Part shown: positions 45,785-55,151 of the stretch, piece after piece | Layout: every line of letters starts with the position of its first letter | Position numbering within the stretch: the stretch's first letter is position 1 | Origin: an uncultured Paracoccaceae bacterium | GTDB taxonomy: Bacteria > Pseudomonadota > Alphaproteobacteria > Rhodobacterales > Rhodobacteraceae | NCBI GenBank assembly: GCA_947503935.1 | Contig: CANNFR010000002.1 | Coordinates: 1 to 64,000 of the forward strand | Reading direction: 5' to 3' | DNA: 64,000 bases | The notes under the pieces: generated by a model | Seen by the model: the letters and a program-made list of their open reading frames with translations, nothing else | What the model was told of the DNA's origin: nothing | Databases searched by the model: none | Translations under genes and position numbers: made by a program

Positions 45785-46165
45785 TCACCCTCGTTCCTCA
45801 TCCATCAAGTCTTCGCCCTTCAGCTTTTCCACCCGTTGAGCCATAGCCAACCAGACAAGCACCAGGATCGGACCCCAGGCCATCGCCGTGAAGGCCGAAA
45901 GTCGCAGGAAGAACACCACCACGCCATCCGGCGCGACGTCAAAAGCAGCCTGAATTTCGGCGCCACGCGCGGCGTAAATCAGTGCCATCAGACCAGCCCC
46001 GATCGCAAAAAGCATCACGGCAGATGTCAGTACGCCTGCGGCCACGGTACTGTGCGCGCGTGTTTTGCCGGGCACAATCCACCAAGGCAGAAGGGCCGCC
46101 AGAACGCTGAGAAGCACAAGCGGAAATCCCGTATTCCACCAACCGATGGCTTCGGCTTCGATCAC
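45785..46165 (-). CDS. 3-TM protein A of the AAA+ operon
   Basis: A 126-residue membrane protein with three spans (about 12-31, 41-65, 83-108) and an acidic C-terminus EDLMDEERG. It is a paralogue of the protein encoded directly downstream. It starts at GTG, overlapping the stop of the AAA+ gene as GTGA, so it depends on that gene's translation. No known family. Confidence 0.75.
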   Translation of the reverse strand: MIEAEAIGWWNTGFPLVLLSVLAALLPWWIVPGKTRAHSTVAAGVLTSAVMLFAIGAGLMALIYAARGAEIQAAFDVAPDGVVVFFLRLSAFTAMAWGPILVLVWLAMAQRVEKLKGEDLMDEERG

Positions 46166-48102
46166 CCCTTCGTCTCCAGATACCGCCGCTTGGCCTCTTC
46201 CTGACGGCCGAAATCGCGGACCATGTTTTCGATGGCCACCTCGTCGGACTTGTCGGCATAGCGGAATTCGCTGTCGGCGTAGCGGTTGACCTCCTGGATC
46301 ACCATGTCGACGGTGATCGGGCGGCTGAGGTCTTCGATCATCGCCTTCTTCTCTTCATAGGACTTGAAGAGGAACAGCTCGGGGGTTTCCATCCACTCAT
46401 CCGGCAGCTCGAAATCCATCGCGCGGACCTTGATCGCATCGGTGATGTTCTTGATCGACCGGCCGGTGAAGCGTTCGTCCGCCTCCTGGATCGCCTTCAG
46501 ATAGGTGCCGATCTTGGCGATGGTATCCAGCTTGCCGATCTTGGCCTGGGTCTGGTCCCACACCCGAATCAGGCCGTCTTCCTTGGGCTGGTTGTGGCTC
46601 TCAAAACTGGCAGCCACGGCGCGCTTGATCTCTTGGGCGGCGTAAAGCTCATGATCGCCCAGCGGGATCTTGTGGTTCTTGCCCATCAAAAGCGCGAGGA
46701 TGTCGATGTAATCGTCGCGCGTCTGCGGCCCGTCGACCAGAAACCGCGCGCCTGCCCGCTGACGCAGAGCATCATCGACATTCTCGGGGTAGTTCGAGAA
46801 CATGCCGAAGGTGCAGTTGCCCCGCACCACGGTGCCGGCACCAGAGAACGCCTCCATCAGAACGGCCGTGATCTCCTGCTGGCCCGCGCTTGACTGCCGG
46901 TCGCCGCGCTTGCCCGCGATCTGGTCGATATCGTCGACCGTGCCGAAGCCGATCACATTTGGGTCCATCACATTGGTGATGAACGCCTTGGCGTTCTGCC
47001 CCGATTTGCCCTGATAGCTGTCGACATTCTCGATCGACAGGTTCTGATAGCGGAAGGCATAGCCCGCGACCTGGCAATATTCGTTGATCAGCCCCGCCAT
47101 CATCTGAATGAGGGTGGTCTTGCCGGTGCCGGGCTTGCCGTCGCCCATGAAGGTGAAGATGAAACCGCCAAGCTCGGCAAACGGGTTCAGGCGCTTTTCG
47201 AAGTCATACGCCATCACCATCTTGGCCAGCCGCATCGCCTGATATTTGGCGATATGGTTGCCCACCACCTCATGCGGTTTCTTGAAGCTCATCACCAGGG
47301 CCGCGCCCTTGCCGCGGCGGGCGGGGGTGAAGCCCGATATGGTGAAATCGTCGGCCTCGACCCGGTAGCTGGCCGTGCCGAACGGGCCGGTGCGCGGCTC
47401 GCCCTCGGCCCGCAGCGCCACCTTCTCCATCAATTGCTCGGCATAGGCCAGGATCGTGGCCACCAGCGTCGCATCGTCGGTGGCATGGGCGGCCAGCTTC
47501 TGGTCCAGCTCCCAAATCGCGCCATGCAGCGCCAGCGGCGCGTTGTCGGTCAGCACCTCATCGACGCTGCCCACCTCGACCGTGCGCTCGGTCGCCTGGG
47601 CGGCCAGAAGAAACGACATCGCGTTGCCGAAGGTATAGAGCACGGCCAAGGCCTCGGCCGCCAGCAGCTCGGAAAATTCCAGCTTGCGCGGCTCGGACAG
47701 GCGGCCTTCCAGATTGGCGCGCTTCAGCTCGGTCAGGGGTGTCTGGTCGGCGAAGGCGTCGCCCACGGCCAATGCGATCGCCAGCGCCCGACGCAGCCCC
47801 ATCGCCACCGCTGCCTGCACGGTCGAGGTCAGCGGGTCATCGTCATCCATCTCGGCAAACCGATCCAGAAGGCGCACGCCGTCAGGGCGGCTCATCGTGC
47901 GGGTGATCATGCCGGGCGTGGTCGACCGGAACCGCCGGTTCATCGCCGACACACCCGGCGAGCGTTCGGGCGACGACGGGATCAGCCGCGCCTGTGCCAG
48001 CCGCGGCGTATGATCGATGCCCATCAGCATTTCGACGGCCGCCGGATAATGCTTGAGAATATCCTCTTCACCCAATTCCATTGTGTCACGCGGTAGGCTC
48101 AT
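46162..48102 (-). CDS. AAA+ ATPase, unknown role
   Basis: A 646-residue protein with a single AAA+ module. An N-terminal helical region (1-290) precedes Walker A GDGKPGTGKTT (320-330), Walker B VIGFGTVDDID (383-393), a sensor-1-like Asn in FGMFSNYPE and arginine-finger candidates in ALRQRAGARF. A C-terminal lid follows. The insert SSAGQQEITAVLMEAFSGAG and the DQIAGKRGDR loop resemble MoxR/Vps4-type remodelling ATPases, but I cannot place it in a named clade. AAGGAGAT precedes the ATG. It is the engine of the operon. Confidence 0.85.
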   Translation of the reverse strand: MSLPRDTMELGEEDILKHYPAAVEMLMGIDHTPRLAQARLIPSSPERSPGVSAMNRRFRSTTPGMITRTMSRPDGVRLLDRFAEMDDDDPLTSTVQAAVAMGLRRALAIALAVGDAFADQTPLTELKRANLEGRLSEPRKLEFSELLAAEALAVLYTFGNAMSFLLAAQATERTVEVGSVDEVLTDNAPLALHGAIWELDQKLAAHATDDATLVATILAYAEQLMEKVALRAEGEPRTGPFGTASYRVEADDFTISGFTPARRGKGAALVMSFKKPHEVVGNHIAKYQAMRLAKMVMAYDFEKRLNPFAELGGFIFTFMGDGKPGTGKTTLIQMMAGLINEYCQVAGYAFRYQNLSIENVDSYQGKSGQNAKAFITNVMDPNVIGFGTVDDIDQIAGKRGDRQSSAGQQEITAVLMEAFSGAGTVVRGNCTFGMFSNYPENVDDALRQRAGARFLVDGPQTRDDYIDILALLMGKNHKIPLGDHELYAAQEIKRAVAASFESHNQPKEDGLIRVWDQTQAKIGKLDTIAKIGTYLKAIQEADERFTGRSIKNITDAIKVRAMDFELPDEWMETPELFLFKSYEEKKAMIEDLSRPITVDMVIQEVNRYADSEFRYADKSDEVAIENMVRDFGRQEEAKRRYLETKG

Positions 48103-48168
48103 GAAATCTCCTTTTGGGGCAAGCACCGGCCCCCTTCACTCAGGTCCAAATACTCAATTGCAAGCGGA

Positions 48169-49299
48169 TCAGGCATAGCTCAACACGCGCCCCCCACGCC
48201 CGACGACAAATTTGCGGACCGCGGAAAACCCCGGCGGCCGCTCTTCCGCCAGCACCTGATAGGCGCGTTCGGGCATGATGATCGCACGTTCAGTGCGCGT
48301 GGCGCCGGTATCGACCCCCCGCCCCGCAAAGGGGTCGAGCGCGAAGATCTGCCGCTCAACCGTGCTGAACCAGCCGGATTTCTCCTCCATCACCCGCTCG
48401 CTCTCCAGCGTCTCGACCGTCCAGGCCAGCGTCCAATCCTCGCCGGTGGGCGCCCGCGCCTCCTCCAGCACGCGGCGGATCGGCCCGACCTGCTTGGTGA
48501 AGGCCGAGGAATACATCGGCCCCACATGAAACCGCCGCAGACGCTTGGGATGCAGATCGTTAAAATCGGCATCGAACCCGCTGGCGATCGTCAGCAGTTT
48601 CAGCCCACCCATGGATTGGGCTGCAAGATGCGCCTGCACCTGGGGCCAGCGCCGCTCATCATTCGGAAGCGGCCAGCGCCCGCTATCTTCGACCTCCATC
48701 AGGTAGATGGTGGGCAGGTTGATCTGGCTGTCATAGACGGCCCAATGGATCAAAAATCGGTGCCGGCCCGTCTTGTCCTCGCCCACCCAGACGGCCTGCG
48801 GATCATTCTGCGCGTAGAACAGCTTTTCCTCCAGCAGGCCCGAGTAATAAAGCCGCTGCGACATAGCGAATTGCAGCCGGGTCGGGATCTCTAGGTTACT
48901 CACGATCTGGCGCACCATCCGGTCGATCAGCGTCGCGCGGTCGGGCATTGAGTTCAGGTGATTGGCCGCCTGCAACGTGTCATTGGCCAACGTCAGCAAC
49001 TCGCGCTGCACCGGAAATCCGCTTTCCACCTTGTCGATGGTCAGGCCGCCGAAAACGCTGCCGGTCTCACGTCCCGTCATCAGGTACTTCATCGACAATG
49101 TGCGAAACGTCGCCGCAATCCGCGCCAGATAAGCCCCCAGAACACCCACATCCTCGCGTGAGAGCGATCCGTCCTTTTCCATCTCGGCGGCGACACGGGC
49201 CAGATGGCCCGTAATCGTTTCGAACTTGCGGAAATAGCGCCGCGTGGCGAACGTGTCGTCCAGCGAGACATGATCGCGGGTGAGGTCAATATCACCCAT
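48169..49299 (-). CDS. unknown cytosolic protein of the AAA+ operon
   Basis: A 376-residue protein without signal or membrane span. An N-terminal helical half (TRRYFRKFETITGHLARVAA, MKYLMTGRETGSVFGG) leads to a beta-rich half (RHRFLIHWAVYDSQINLPTI, YLMEVEDSGRWPLP). The C-terminus carries ERAIIMPERAYQVLAEERPP. I do not recognise the family. AAGGGG precedes the ATG at 49299; a GTG lies three codons earlier. Gaps of 69 and 66 bp to its neighbours are the largest inside the operon. Confidence 0.75.
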   Translation of the reverse strand: MGDIDLTRDHVSLDDTFATRRYFRKFETITGHLARVAAEMEKDGSLSREDVGVLGAYLARIAATFRTLSMKYLMTGRETGSVFGGLTIDKVESGFPVQRELLTLANDTLQAANHLNSMPDRATLIDRMVRQIVSNLEIPTRLQFAMSQRLYYSGLLEEKLFYAQNDPQAVWVGEDKTGRHRFLIHWAVYDSQINLPTIYLMEVEDSGRWPLPNDERRWPQVQAHLAAQSMGGLKLLTIASGFDADFNDLHPKRLRRFHVGPMYSSAFTKQVGPIRRVLEEARAPTGEDWTLAWTVETLESERVMEEKSGWFSTVERQIFALDPFAGRGVDTGATRTERAIIMPERAYQVLAEERPPGFSAVRKFVVGRGGRVLSYA

Positions 49300-49368
49300 T
49301 GCCGCCACCCCTTTGGAATGCAGCGATGTAAGCCCCGCGAAGCACCAGAAAGAGTTTCTCCGCTATCG

Positions 49369-50451
49369 TCACGCCCCGCCGCCGTAGACGTTCTTGTCAT
49401 GCTTCTCGACGATCTCCTGGAACCGGCGGGCAAAGCGCTCGTCGGCTTTGGCCTTTTGTTCCAGCACTTTACGGGCAAAGACCATGTGGTCTTCATGGGC
49501 TTCCATCATGTCGGCCATCCGGTCATTGGTGGCCGACCCGATGGCTGCCATCGCGGCCTGCGCCTCTTTATCCGTCTGCACGCCGATTTCGTTGATCCGG
49601 TGCGCAACGTCCTGCTGCTGGGCAGTTTTCAGCGATTTGGTCAGCGCATCATAAAGCACGACCCGCTGCTTGGTGTCCGTCTGCAGCTTGTTGATCAGCA
49701 CCATCTGCGTCGCCGCCTGGTTTTGCAGCGAATCGACCCATGTCTTGCCCTTTTCGATGTAACGCTCCAGCGTCTGACTTTTGGCGACGCTGACCTGCTC
49801 TTGCTGCACCATTTCGTTGTACTGGCCATTCAACTCGGCCAGCTCGCTTTCCAGCTTGGTGCGGGCGGCGGCGTCCTGTTCGACGCTGATCTTGTTCTCA
49901 AGCTCGATAATGCGCGGATCCATCCCCTGAATCGAGGCGCGCAGCCCCTCTAACTCTCCCACGGTCATCTCACGCTCGGCCAGGGTTTCGCCCAGATTGG
50001 CTTCAACCTTTTCCTTATGCAGGTTCAGCGTATCCAATTGGCTTTGCAGCAATTTCACGATCACGTCGGATTTGCCAATCAGGTCCTGCAGCTTGTCATC
50101 GACCGAGGCCGTGCGCATCCGCTCCTGACGCATCGATTCGGCTTTTCCCTTGGAAAAGATGCCGATGAAGCTTTCCATACCGGTCTTGCTGCGCATCTCG
50201 TCAAAGTCTTTCGAGAAGCCCGCCGTTACGTCGTCGAGCCCCATGATCAGCTCGGCGATATTGGCATTCATCAGCTCGGTATGTTGGTGCACATCGTCCA
50301 AAGTGGCGTTCTCGATGTCGATCGAGACATCATCGCCCGATTTCATCTTGGTGCGCGCGGTTTCAATGCGGCTTGTCAGCGCGCTGATCTTGGCTTGCGC
50401 TTCGGCAACTTCATTTTGGCTTTTGCGAATTTGTGCGTCGAAATCGGCCAT
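49369..50451 (-). CDS. long coiled-coil protein, first gene of the AAA+ operon
   Basis: A 360-residue cytosolic protein predicted to be almost wholly helical and coiled-coil: QNEVAEAQAKISALTSRIET, EANLGETLAEREMTVGELEG, DAAARTKLESELAELNGQYN and EQKAKADERFARRFQEIVEK. The C-terminal half (YIEKGKTWVDSLQNQAATQM onward) faintly recalls TelA-type toxic-anion-resistance proteins, without a convincing match. GGAGAG precedes the ATG. The promoter of the operon must lie in the 126-bp gap to the divergent hydrolase gene. Confidence 0.75.
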   Translation of the reverse strand: MADFDAQIRKSQNEVAEAQAKISALTSRIETARTKMKSGDDVSIDIENATLDDVHQHTELMNANIAELIMGLDDVTAGFSKDFDEMRSKTGMESFIGIFSKGKAESMRQERMRTASVDDKLQDLIGKSDVIVKLLQSQLDTLNLHKEKVEANLGETLAEREMTVGELEGLRASIQGMDPRIIELENKISVEQDAAARTKLESELAELNGQYNEMVQQEQVSVAKSQTLERYIEKGKTWVDSLQNQAATQMVLINKLQTDTKQRVVLYDALTKSLKTAQQQDVAHRINEIGVQTDKEAQAAMAAIGSATNDRMADMMEAHEDHMVFARKVLEQKAKADERFARRFQEIVEKHDKNVYGGGA

Positions 50452-50577
50452 ATAACTCTCCCTCCAGGGCAATCACTTGTGTGTCATTTGGGGGTGTTAT
50501 CGCAAAATACATCACCCGCGTCATCCGCTTTTCGGCAGGTGTTGCATGGAAATCAGTCTGTCCATAGGGTCCTGCCG

Positions 50578-51855
50578 ATGCGCCATGATACCCGTCTTTT
50601 TGCCGAAATTGAGGCCCGCCGCGACAACCTGATCCGGCTGACCCAGGATCTGATCGCTATCCCCACGCTGAACCCGCCGGGCCGCTGCTATCAGGAGATT
50701 TGCGAGTATCTGGGCGAGCGTCTGGCGCGGTCCGGTTTCACGGTTCAGATGATCCGCGCGAAAGGCGCCCCCGCGGACAACGACAAGCATCCGCGCTGGA
50801 ACCTCGTCGCCCGGCATGAGGGTGCGGCCGGGGGCGAGTGCGTACATTTCAACAGCCACCATGATGTGGTCGAGGTGGGTCATGGCTGGAGTGTCGATCC
50901 GTTCGGGGGTGAACTGCGCGAGGGCCGCATCTACGGGCGCGGCGCCTGCGACATGAAGGGCGGGCTGGCGACCTCAGTGATCGCGGCCGAGGCGTTTCTG
51001 GCCGCCTGCCCCGACTATCGCGGCGCGATCGAGATTTCCGCCACGGCCGATGAGGAATCCGGCGGCTATGGCGGCGTCGCCTATCTGGCCGAACAGGGAT
51101 ATTTCGCACCCGACCGCGTGCAGCACGTCATCATCCCCGAGCCGCTGAACAAAGACCGGATCTGCCTTGGCCATCGCGGCGTCTGGTGGGCCGAGATTGA
51201 AACCAAGGGCCGCATCGCCCATGGCTCGATGCCGTTTCTGGGCGACAGCGCAATCCGCCACATGGGCGCCGTTCTGGCCGAGATGGAGGCCACGCTCTAC
51301 CCCCTGCTGGCCGGCAAACGCACCGAAATGCCGGTTGTGCCCGAAGGGGCAAAGCAATCGACATTGAACATCAACTCGGTCCATGGCGGCGAGGCAGAGC
51401 AGGAGACTGATTATACCGGCCTCCCCGCCCCGTGCGTCGCCGATCGCTGCCGCATCATCATCGACCGGCGCTTTCTGATCGAAGAGGATATCGCCGAGGT
51501 CAAACGCGAAGTGACTGCCCTTCTGGAGCGGGTGAAAGCCACCCGCCCGACCTTCGAATACGACGTGCGCGACATCTTCGAGGTGCACCCCACCATGACC
51601 GCCGAAGACGCCCCCATCGTGCGCACGACCTCAGCCGCGATTGAGCGTGTCCTGGCCCGGCAACCCGATTTCGTGGTCAGCCCGGGGACGTATGACCAAA
51701 AACACATCGACCGCATCGGGCGTCTGTCGAACTGCATCGCCTACGGCCCCGGCATCCTCGACCTGGCCCATCAGCCCGACGAATGGATCGGCGTCGATGA
51801 CATGGTCGACAGCGCGAAGGTCATGGCACTGGTTCTGGCCGATCTCCTGGCGTGA
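50578..51855 (+). CDS. ArgE/DapE-type M20 metallohydrolase
   Basis: A dizinc deacylase/desuccinylase-type enzyme of 425 residues. Metal and catalytic motifs are HFNSHHDVVEVGHGW (His and Asp), YGRGACDMKGGLA (Asp), SATADEESGGYGG (the two Glu) and VSPGTYDQKHI near the C-terminus. Family members hydrolyse N-acyl amino acids or peptides. The oriented neighbours (aldehyde dehydrogenase and peptide importer) suggest catabolism of an imported peptide-like compound. AGGG precedes the ATG at 50578. Confidence 0.9.
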   Translation: MRHDTRLFAEIEARRDNLIRLTQDLIAIPTLNPPGRCYQEICEYLGERLARSGFTVQMIRAKGAPADNDKHPRWNLVARHEGAAGGECVHFNSHHDVVEVGHGWSVDPFGGELREGRIYGRGACDMKGGLATSVIAAEAFLAACPDYRGAIEISATADEESGGYGGVAYLAEQGYFAPDRVQHVIIPEPLNKDRICLGHRGVWWAEIETKGRIAHGSMPFLGDSAIRHMGAVLAEMEATLYPLLAGKRTEMPVVPEGAKQSTLNINSVHGGEAEQETDYTGLPAPCVADRCRIIIDRRFLIEEDIAEVKREVTALLERVKATRPTFEYDVRDIFEVHPTMTAEDAPIVRTTSAAIERVLARQPDFVVSPGTYDQKHIDRIGRLSNCIAYGPGILDLAHQPDEWIGVDDMVDSAKVMALVLADLLA

Positions 51856-51963
51856 AGGCCGGGGCTTTTCCACCCGTCGCCATTGTCGCTCGGACCAATG
51901 GCGCGAAAATGGCAAACCCCCGGAGGATACTTCTATCAGAAAGAACAGGCGGATGCGGTTCCA

Positions 51964-51996
51964 GCGCCCTGTCTCTACAAATCAAAGACAGGGCGC
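51964..51996. terminator. hairpin downstream of the M20 hydrolase gene
   Basis: A perfect 11-bp stem, GCGCCCTGTCT with AGACAGGGCGC, around an 11-base loop sits about 110 bp after the hydrolase stop. There is no T run after it, so its role as terminator is uncertain. The surrounding 296-bp gap otherwise holds no convincing gene; a 31-codon frame at 51952 is probably chance. Confidence 0.45.
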
Positions 51997-52093
51997 CTTC
52001 CCACTGAACGGTCATCGGCTTCCCAGCCTGTACCGCGAGCCCAAATAATCATCGCGAGGATAAACAAATCCTGAATCTCCCCTTCCTTCTGAC

Positions 52094-52124
52094 AAAAATA
52101 TCCCACGGGGGTGTGAAACCCCCG
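52094..52124 (-). terminator. terminator of the aldehyde dehydrogenase operon
   Basis: On the minus strand the stem CGGGGGT/ACCCCCG (52106-52124) with a 5-base loop is followed by a T-rich run (TATTTTTG). It lies about 27 bp after the aldehyde dehydrogenase stop, a standard intrinsic terminator. Confidence 0.8.
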
Positions 52125-52150
52125 CTCCGACAGCCCAGATAGCGTTGGCG

Positions 52151-53596
52151 TCAGCCGTGATGCGCTGCCACCGTTTTCAGAACGGAAAACCCATAAAGCG
52201 CCTCAAAACCCTTCTCACGCCCGTGGCCCGATCTTCCGACACCGCCGAAAGGCAGCTCCACCCCGCCGCCTGCGCCGTAATTGTTGAGAAAGACCTGACC
52301 GGCGCGCAACCGTTTGGCCATGCGCATCTGCCGGGCACCGTCTTTTGTCCAGACCGAGGCCACAAGCCCATAATCGGTGCCGTTGGCGATGGCCACGGCC
52401 TCGCCTTCACCGTCGAAGGGGATGATCACCTGCACCGGGCCAAAAATCTCATCGCGTGCCAGTATGTGATCCGGGGGAACGTCCGCCAGCAAAGTGGGCG
52501 CCACATAATGCCCGGCCTTGGGCGCGTCATCGGCAAGCTGCCCTGTCGCGGCGATCGTCAGACCATCCGCCTTGCTCAGAAACCCGGTCACGATCTCTTT
52601 CTGACGCGCCGAGATCAGCGGCCCGACATTCAGATCGGCAAGCGCCGGGCCGACCCTCAGTGCCTGGTAGCGCTCGGCCATGCGCTGCGTCACCTCACCG
52701 AGGATCGAGCGCTCGACCAGAATGCGCGACGAGGCCGAGCAGGTCTGGCCCGCATTCTGGATACCGGCATTCACCAGAAACGGCAGGGCGGCCTCAAGGT
52801 CGGCATCCGCGAACACCACCTGGGGCGACTTGCCGCCAAGCTCCAGCGTCACAGGCACCACGTTCCGCGCCGCGGCCGCCTGCACCAGGCTACCGACCCC
52901 GACCGAGCCGGTGAACGAGATATGATGGATGCCGGGGTGTCCCGCCAAGGCCGCACCCGCCTCCTCGCCCAGGCCCGGCACGACGTTCAACGCACCCTCG
53001 GGCAAGCCGGCCTCGGCCGCCAGCGCTGCGAAGGCCAACGCGGTCAGGCAAGCCTCCTCGGCCGGTTTCAGAACGCAGGCATTGCCCATCGCCAGCGCCG
53101 CGCCGACCGAGCGGCCGATGATCTGCATCGGGTAGTTCCAGGGCACGATATGCCCCGTCACGCCATGGGGTTCGCGCAATGTATAGACGGTGTAGCCATC
53201 CAGATAGGGAATGGTCTCGCCCATCACCTTGTCCGCCGCGCCGCCATAGAATTCCATGTACCGCGCCAGCGCCACGGCATCGGCGCGGGCCTGTCTGAGG
53301 GGCTTGCCCACATCCATGGCCTCGATCCGGGCCAGATCATCCACGCGTTCGGTCACCAACTGACCGATGTGCGTCAGCACACGGCCCCGCTCGGTTGCCG
53401 TCATCCGGCCCCATTCACCGTGCCGGGCGGTTTCCGCAGCGGCCACCGCCTGATCGATATCCGCAGCAGTACCGCGCGCGATCCGCCCGATTTCCGCACC
53501 GGTCGAGGGGTTCTCAACCGGCAGCGTGTCAGAGGCCTCGCGCCACTGCCCCGCAATGAAAAGCTGGTCGGTCGGGTACCAGACGCGTTCAGGCAT
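52151..53596 (-). CDS. NAD(P)-dependent aldehyde dehydrogenase
   Basis: ALDH superfamily enzyme, 481 residues. Motifs are IVPWNYPMQI, FTGSVGVGSLV (cofactor loop), LELGGKSPQVVF (general base Glu) and NAGQTCSASSRILVE with the catalytic cysteine, then EIFGPVQVIIPF. It is closest in feel to betaine-aldehyde and gamma-aminobutyraldehyde dehydrogenases, without certainty. It overlaps the ABC ATPase gene by 8 bp and is last in the operon, pointing to oxidation of a product of the imported compound. Confidence 0.93.
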   Translation of the reverse strand: MPERVWYPTDQLFIAGQWREASDTLPVENPSTGAEIGRIARGTAADIDQAVAAAETARHGEWGRMTATERGRVLTHIGQLVTERVDDLARIEAMDVGKPLRQARADAVALARYMEFYGGAADKVMGETIPYLDGYTVYTLREPHGVTGHIVPWNYPMQIIGRSVGAALAMGNACVLKPAEEACLTALAFAALAAEAGLPEGALNVVPGLGEEAGAALAGHPGIHHISFTGSVGVGSLVQAAAARNVVPVTLELGGKSPQVVFADADLEAALPFLVNAGIQNAGQTCSASSRILVERSILGEVTQRMAERYQALRVGPALADLNVGPLISARQKEIVTGFLSKADGLTIAATGQLADDAPKAGHYVAPTLLADVPPDHILARDEIFGPVQVIIPFDGEGEAVAIANGTDYGLVASVWTKDGARQMRMAKRLRAGQVFLNNYGAGGGVELPFGGVGRSGHGREKGFEALYGFSVLKTVAAHHG

Positions 53597-55151
53597 GGTT
53601 CCTCCATTCCGCCGGAATAGCCGGCGCGGCAGCGATTAGGTCGCGAGTATAGGGATGTTCCGGCGCCGAAAGCACCCGCTCGGTCGGGCCTTCTTCAACG
53701 ATCCGGCCCGCCTGCATGACCAGCACCCGGTCGGTGATGGCGCGGACGACCTGCAGATCGTGGGTGATGAAGAGGTAGCTCAGGCCATAGCGCGCCTGTA
53801 GGTCGGCCAGAAGGTCCAGCACATTGGCGCGAACGGAAACGTCCAGCGCCGAGACAGCCTCATCCAGCACGATCAGTTCGGGCCGGGTGATCAGCGCGCG
53901 GGCGATGGCAATGCGCTGGCGCTGACCGCCCGAGAATTCGTGGATGTACTTGTCGGCGTCCGACGGCGTCAGGCCAACATCCGTCAGGGCCTCGGCAATC
54001 CGCGCGTCGGCATCATGCGGGTGGCCCATCGTGTGAAACGGCTCAGCCACCAGCCGGGCAACGCGGTGGCGCGGATTGAAACTGCCATAGGGGTCCTGAA
54101 AGACCACCTGCATGCGCGGATCGCCTGCGCGCACCGGTGCGCCATCCAGCAGGATGCGGCCCGCCTGCAAGGGCTCCAACCCCAGAACCGCGCGGGCCAG
54201 TGTCGACTTGCCCGACCCGGATTCGCCCACCAGCCCCAGGCTTTCGCCGCGCCTGAGGGTGAAGGTCACATCGTTGACCGCGCGAAAGGTGGGCGCCTTG
54301 CCGAACAGGCTGCGGCGCGGCAAGTGGTAGTCGCGCACGGCGCCCTGCATCTGCAGATGCGGATCGTCGGTTACATGCGGCTGCCGCTGGGGCTGATGAT
54401 CGGAGGCCGCGAAAAGCTGGCGTGTATAGGGGTGGCTGAGGGCCTGGAACACCCGGGCGGTCGGGCCACTTTCCACGATCTGACCGGCCTGCATCACCAC
54501 GATCCGGTCGGCCATGCCGGCCACCACCGCCAGATCATGGGTGATCAGCATCAGCGACATCCCCTCATCGGTCACCAACCCTTTCAGCAGCGCCAATATC
54601 TGCGCCTGGGTGGTCACGTCGAGCGCTGTCGTCGGCTCATCCGCGATCAGAAGACGAGGGCGCAGCGCGATGGCCATGGCGATGGCAACGCGCTGGCGCT
54701 GCCCACCCGACAGCTCATGTGGATAGCGCGACAGCGGCACCTTCTCAGGTGGCAGGCCAACACGGGCCAGCCGTTCGGCAGCGATCTGCGTCGCCTCGGC
54801 CCGGCCCGCCTTGCCATGCACCAGCAACGTCTCGGCCACCTGATCGCCGATGGTCTGCACCGGGTTCAGAGCCGTCATCGGCTCCTGAAAGATCATCCCG
54901 ATCTCGGCCCCGCGCAGCGCACACATGCGCCGCTCGCTCTGGGTCAGCAGGTCAATATCGTCAAAGATCGCGCGGCCCGAGGTCTGGGCGCCTTCAGGCA
55001 GCAACTGCATCAACGACAGGGCAGTCAGCGACTTGCCCGACCCGCTCTCGCCGACAACGCCGAAGACCTCGCCCGGGCGGATATCGAACGATACATCCCG
55101 CAAGATAGGCGTGCCATGGATGCCGAGCGTCAGATCCGTCACTTCAATCAT
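53589..55151 (-). CDS. fused dipeptide/oligopeptide ABC ATPase (DppD-DppF type)
   Basis: Two ABC domains in one 520-residue chain. Domain 1: [36 protein letters not shown]. Domain 2: [37 protein letters not shown]. Each half ends in the peptide-importer extension with [19 protein letters not shown]-type sequence. It energises import with the two permeases upstream. Fusions of this type are common in alphaproteobacteria. It overlaps dppC-like by 4 bases. Confidence 0.95.
   Translation of the reverse strand: MIEVTDLTLGIHGTPILRDVSFDIRPGEVFGVVGESGSGKSLTALSLMQLLPEGAQTSGRAIFDDIDLLTQSERRMCALRGAEIGMIFQEPMTALNPVQTIGDQVAETLLVHGKAGRAEATQIAAERLARVGLPPEKVPLSRYPHELSGGQRQRVAIAMAIALRPRLLIADEPTTALDVTTQAQILALLKGLVTDEGMSLMLITHDLAVVAGMADRIVVMQAGQIVESGPTARVFQALSHPYTRQLFAASDHQPQRQPHVTDDPHLQMQGAVRDYHLPRRSLFGKAPTFRAVNDVTFTLRRGESLGLVGESGSGKSTLARAVLGLEPLQAGRILLDGAPVRAGDPRMQVVFQDPYGSFNPRHRVARLVAEPFHTMGHPHDADARIAEALTDVGLTPSDADKYIHEFSGGQRQRIAIARALITRPELIVLDEAVSALDVSVRANVLDLLADLQARYGLSYLFITHDLQVVRAITDRVLVMQAGRIVEEGPTERVLSAPEHPYTRDLIAAAPAIPAEWRNHA

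Noticed and set aside
51952-52048. 31-codon frame after the M20 hydrolase
   Set aside because: It runs through a hairpin and has no family or codon support.
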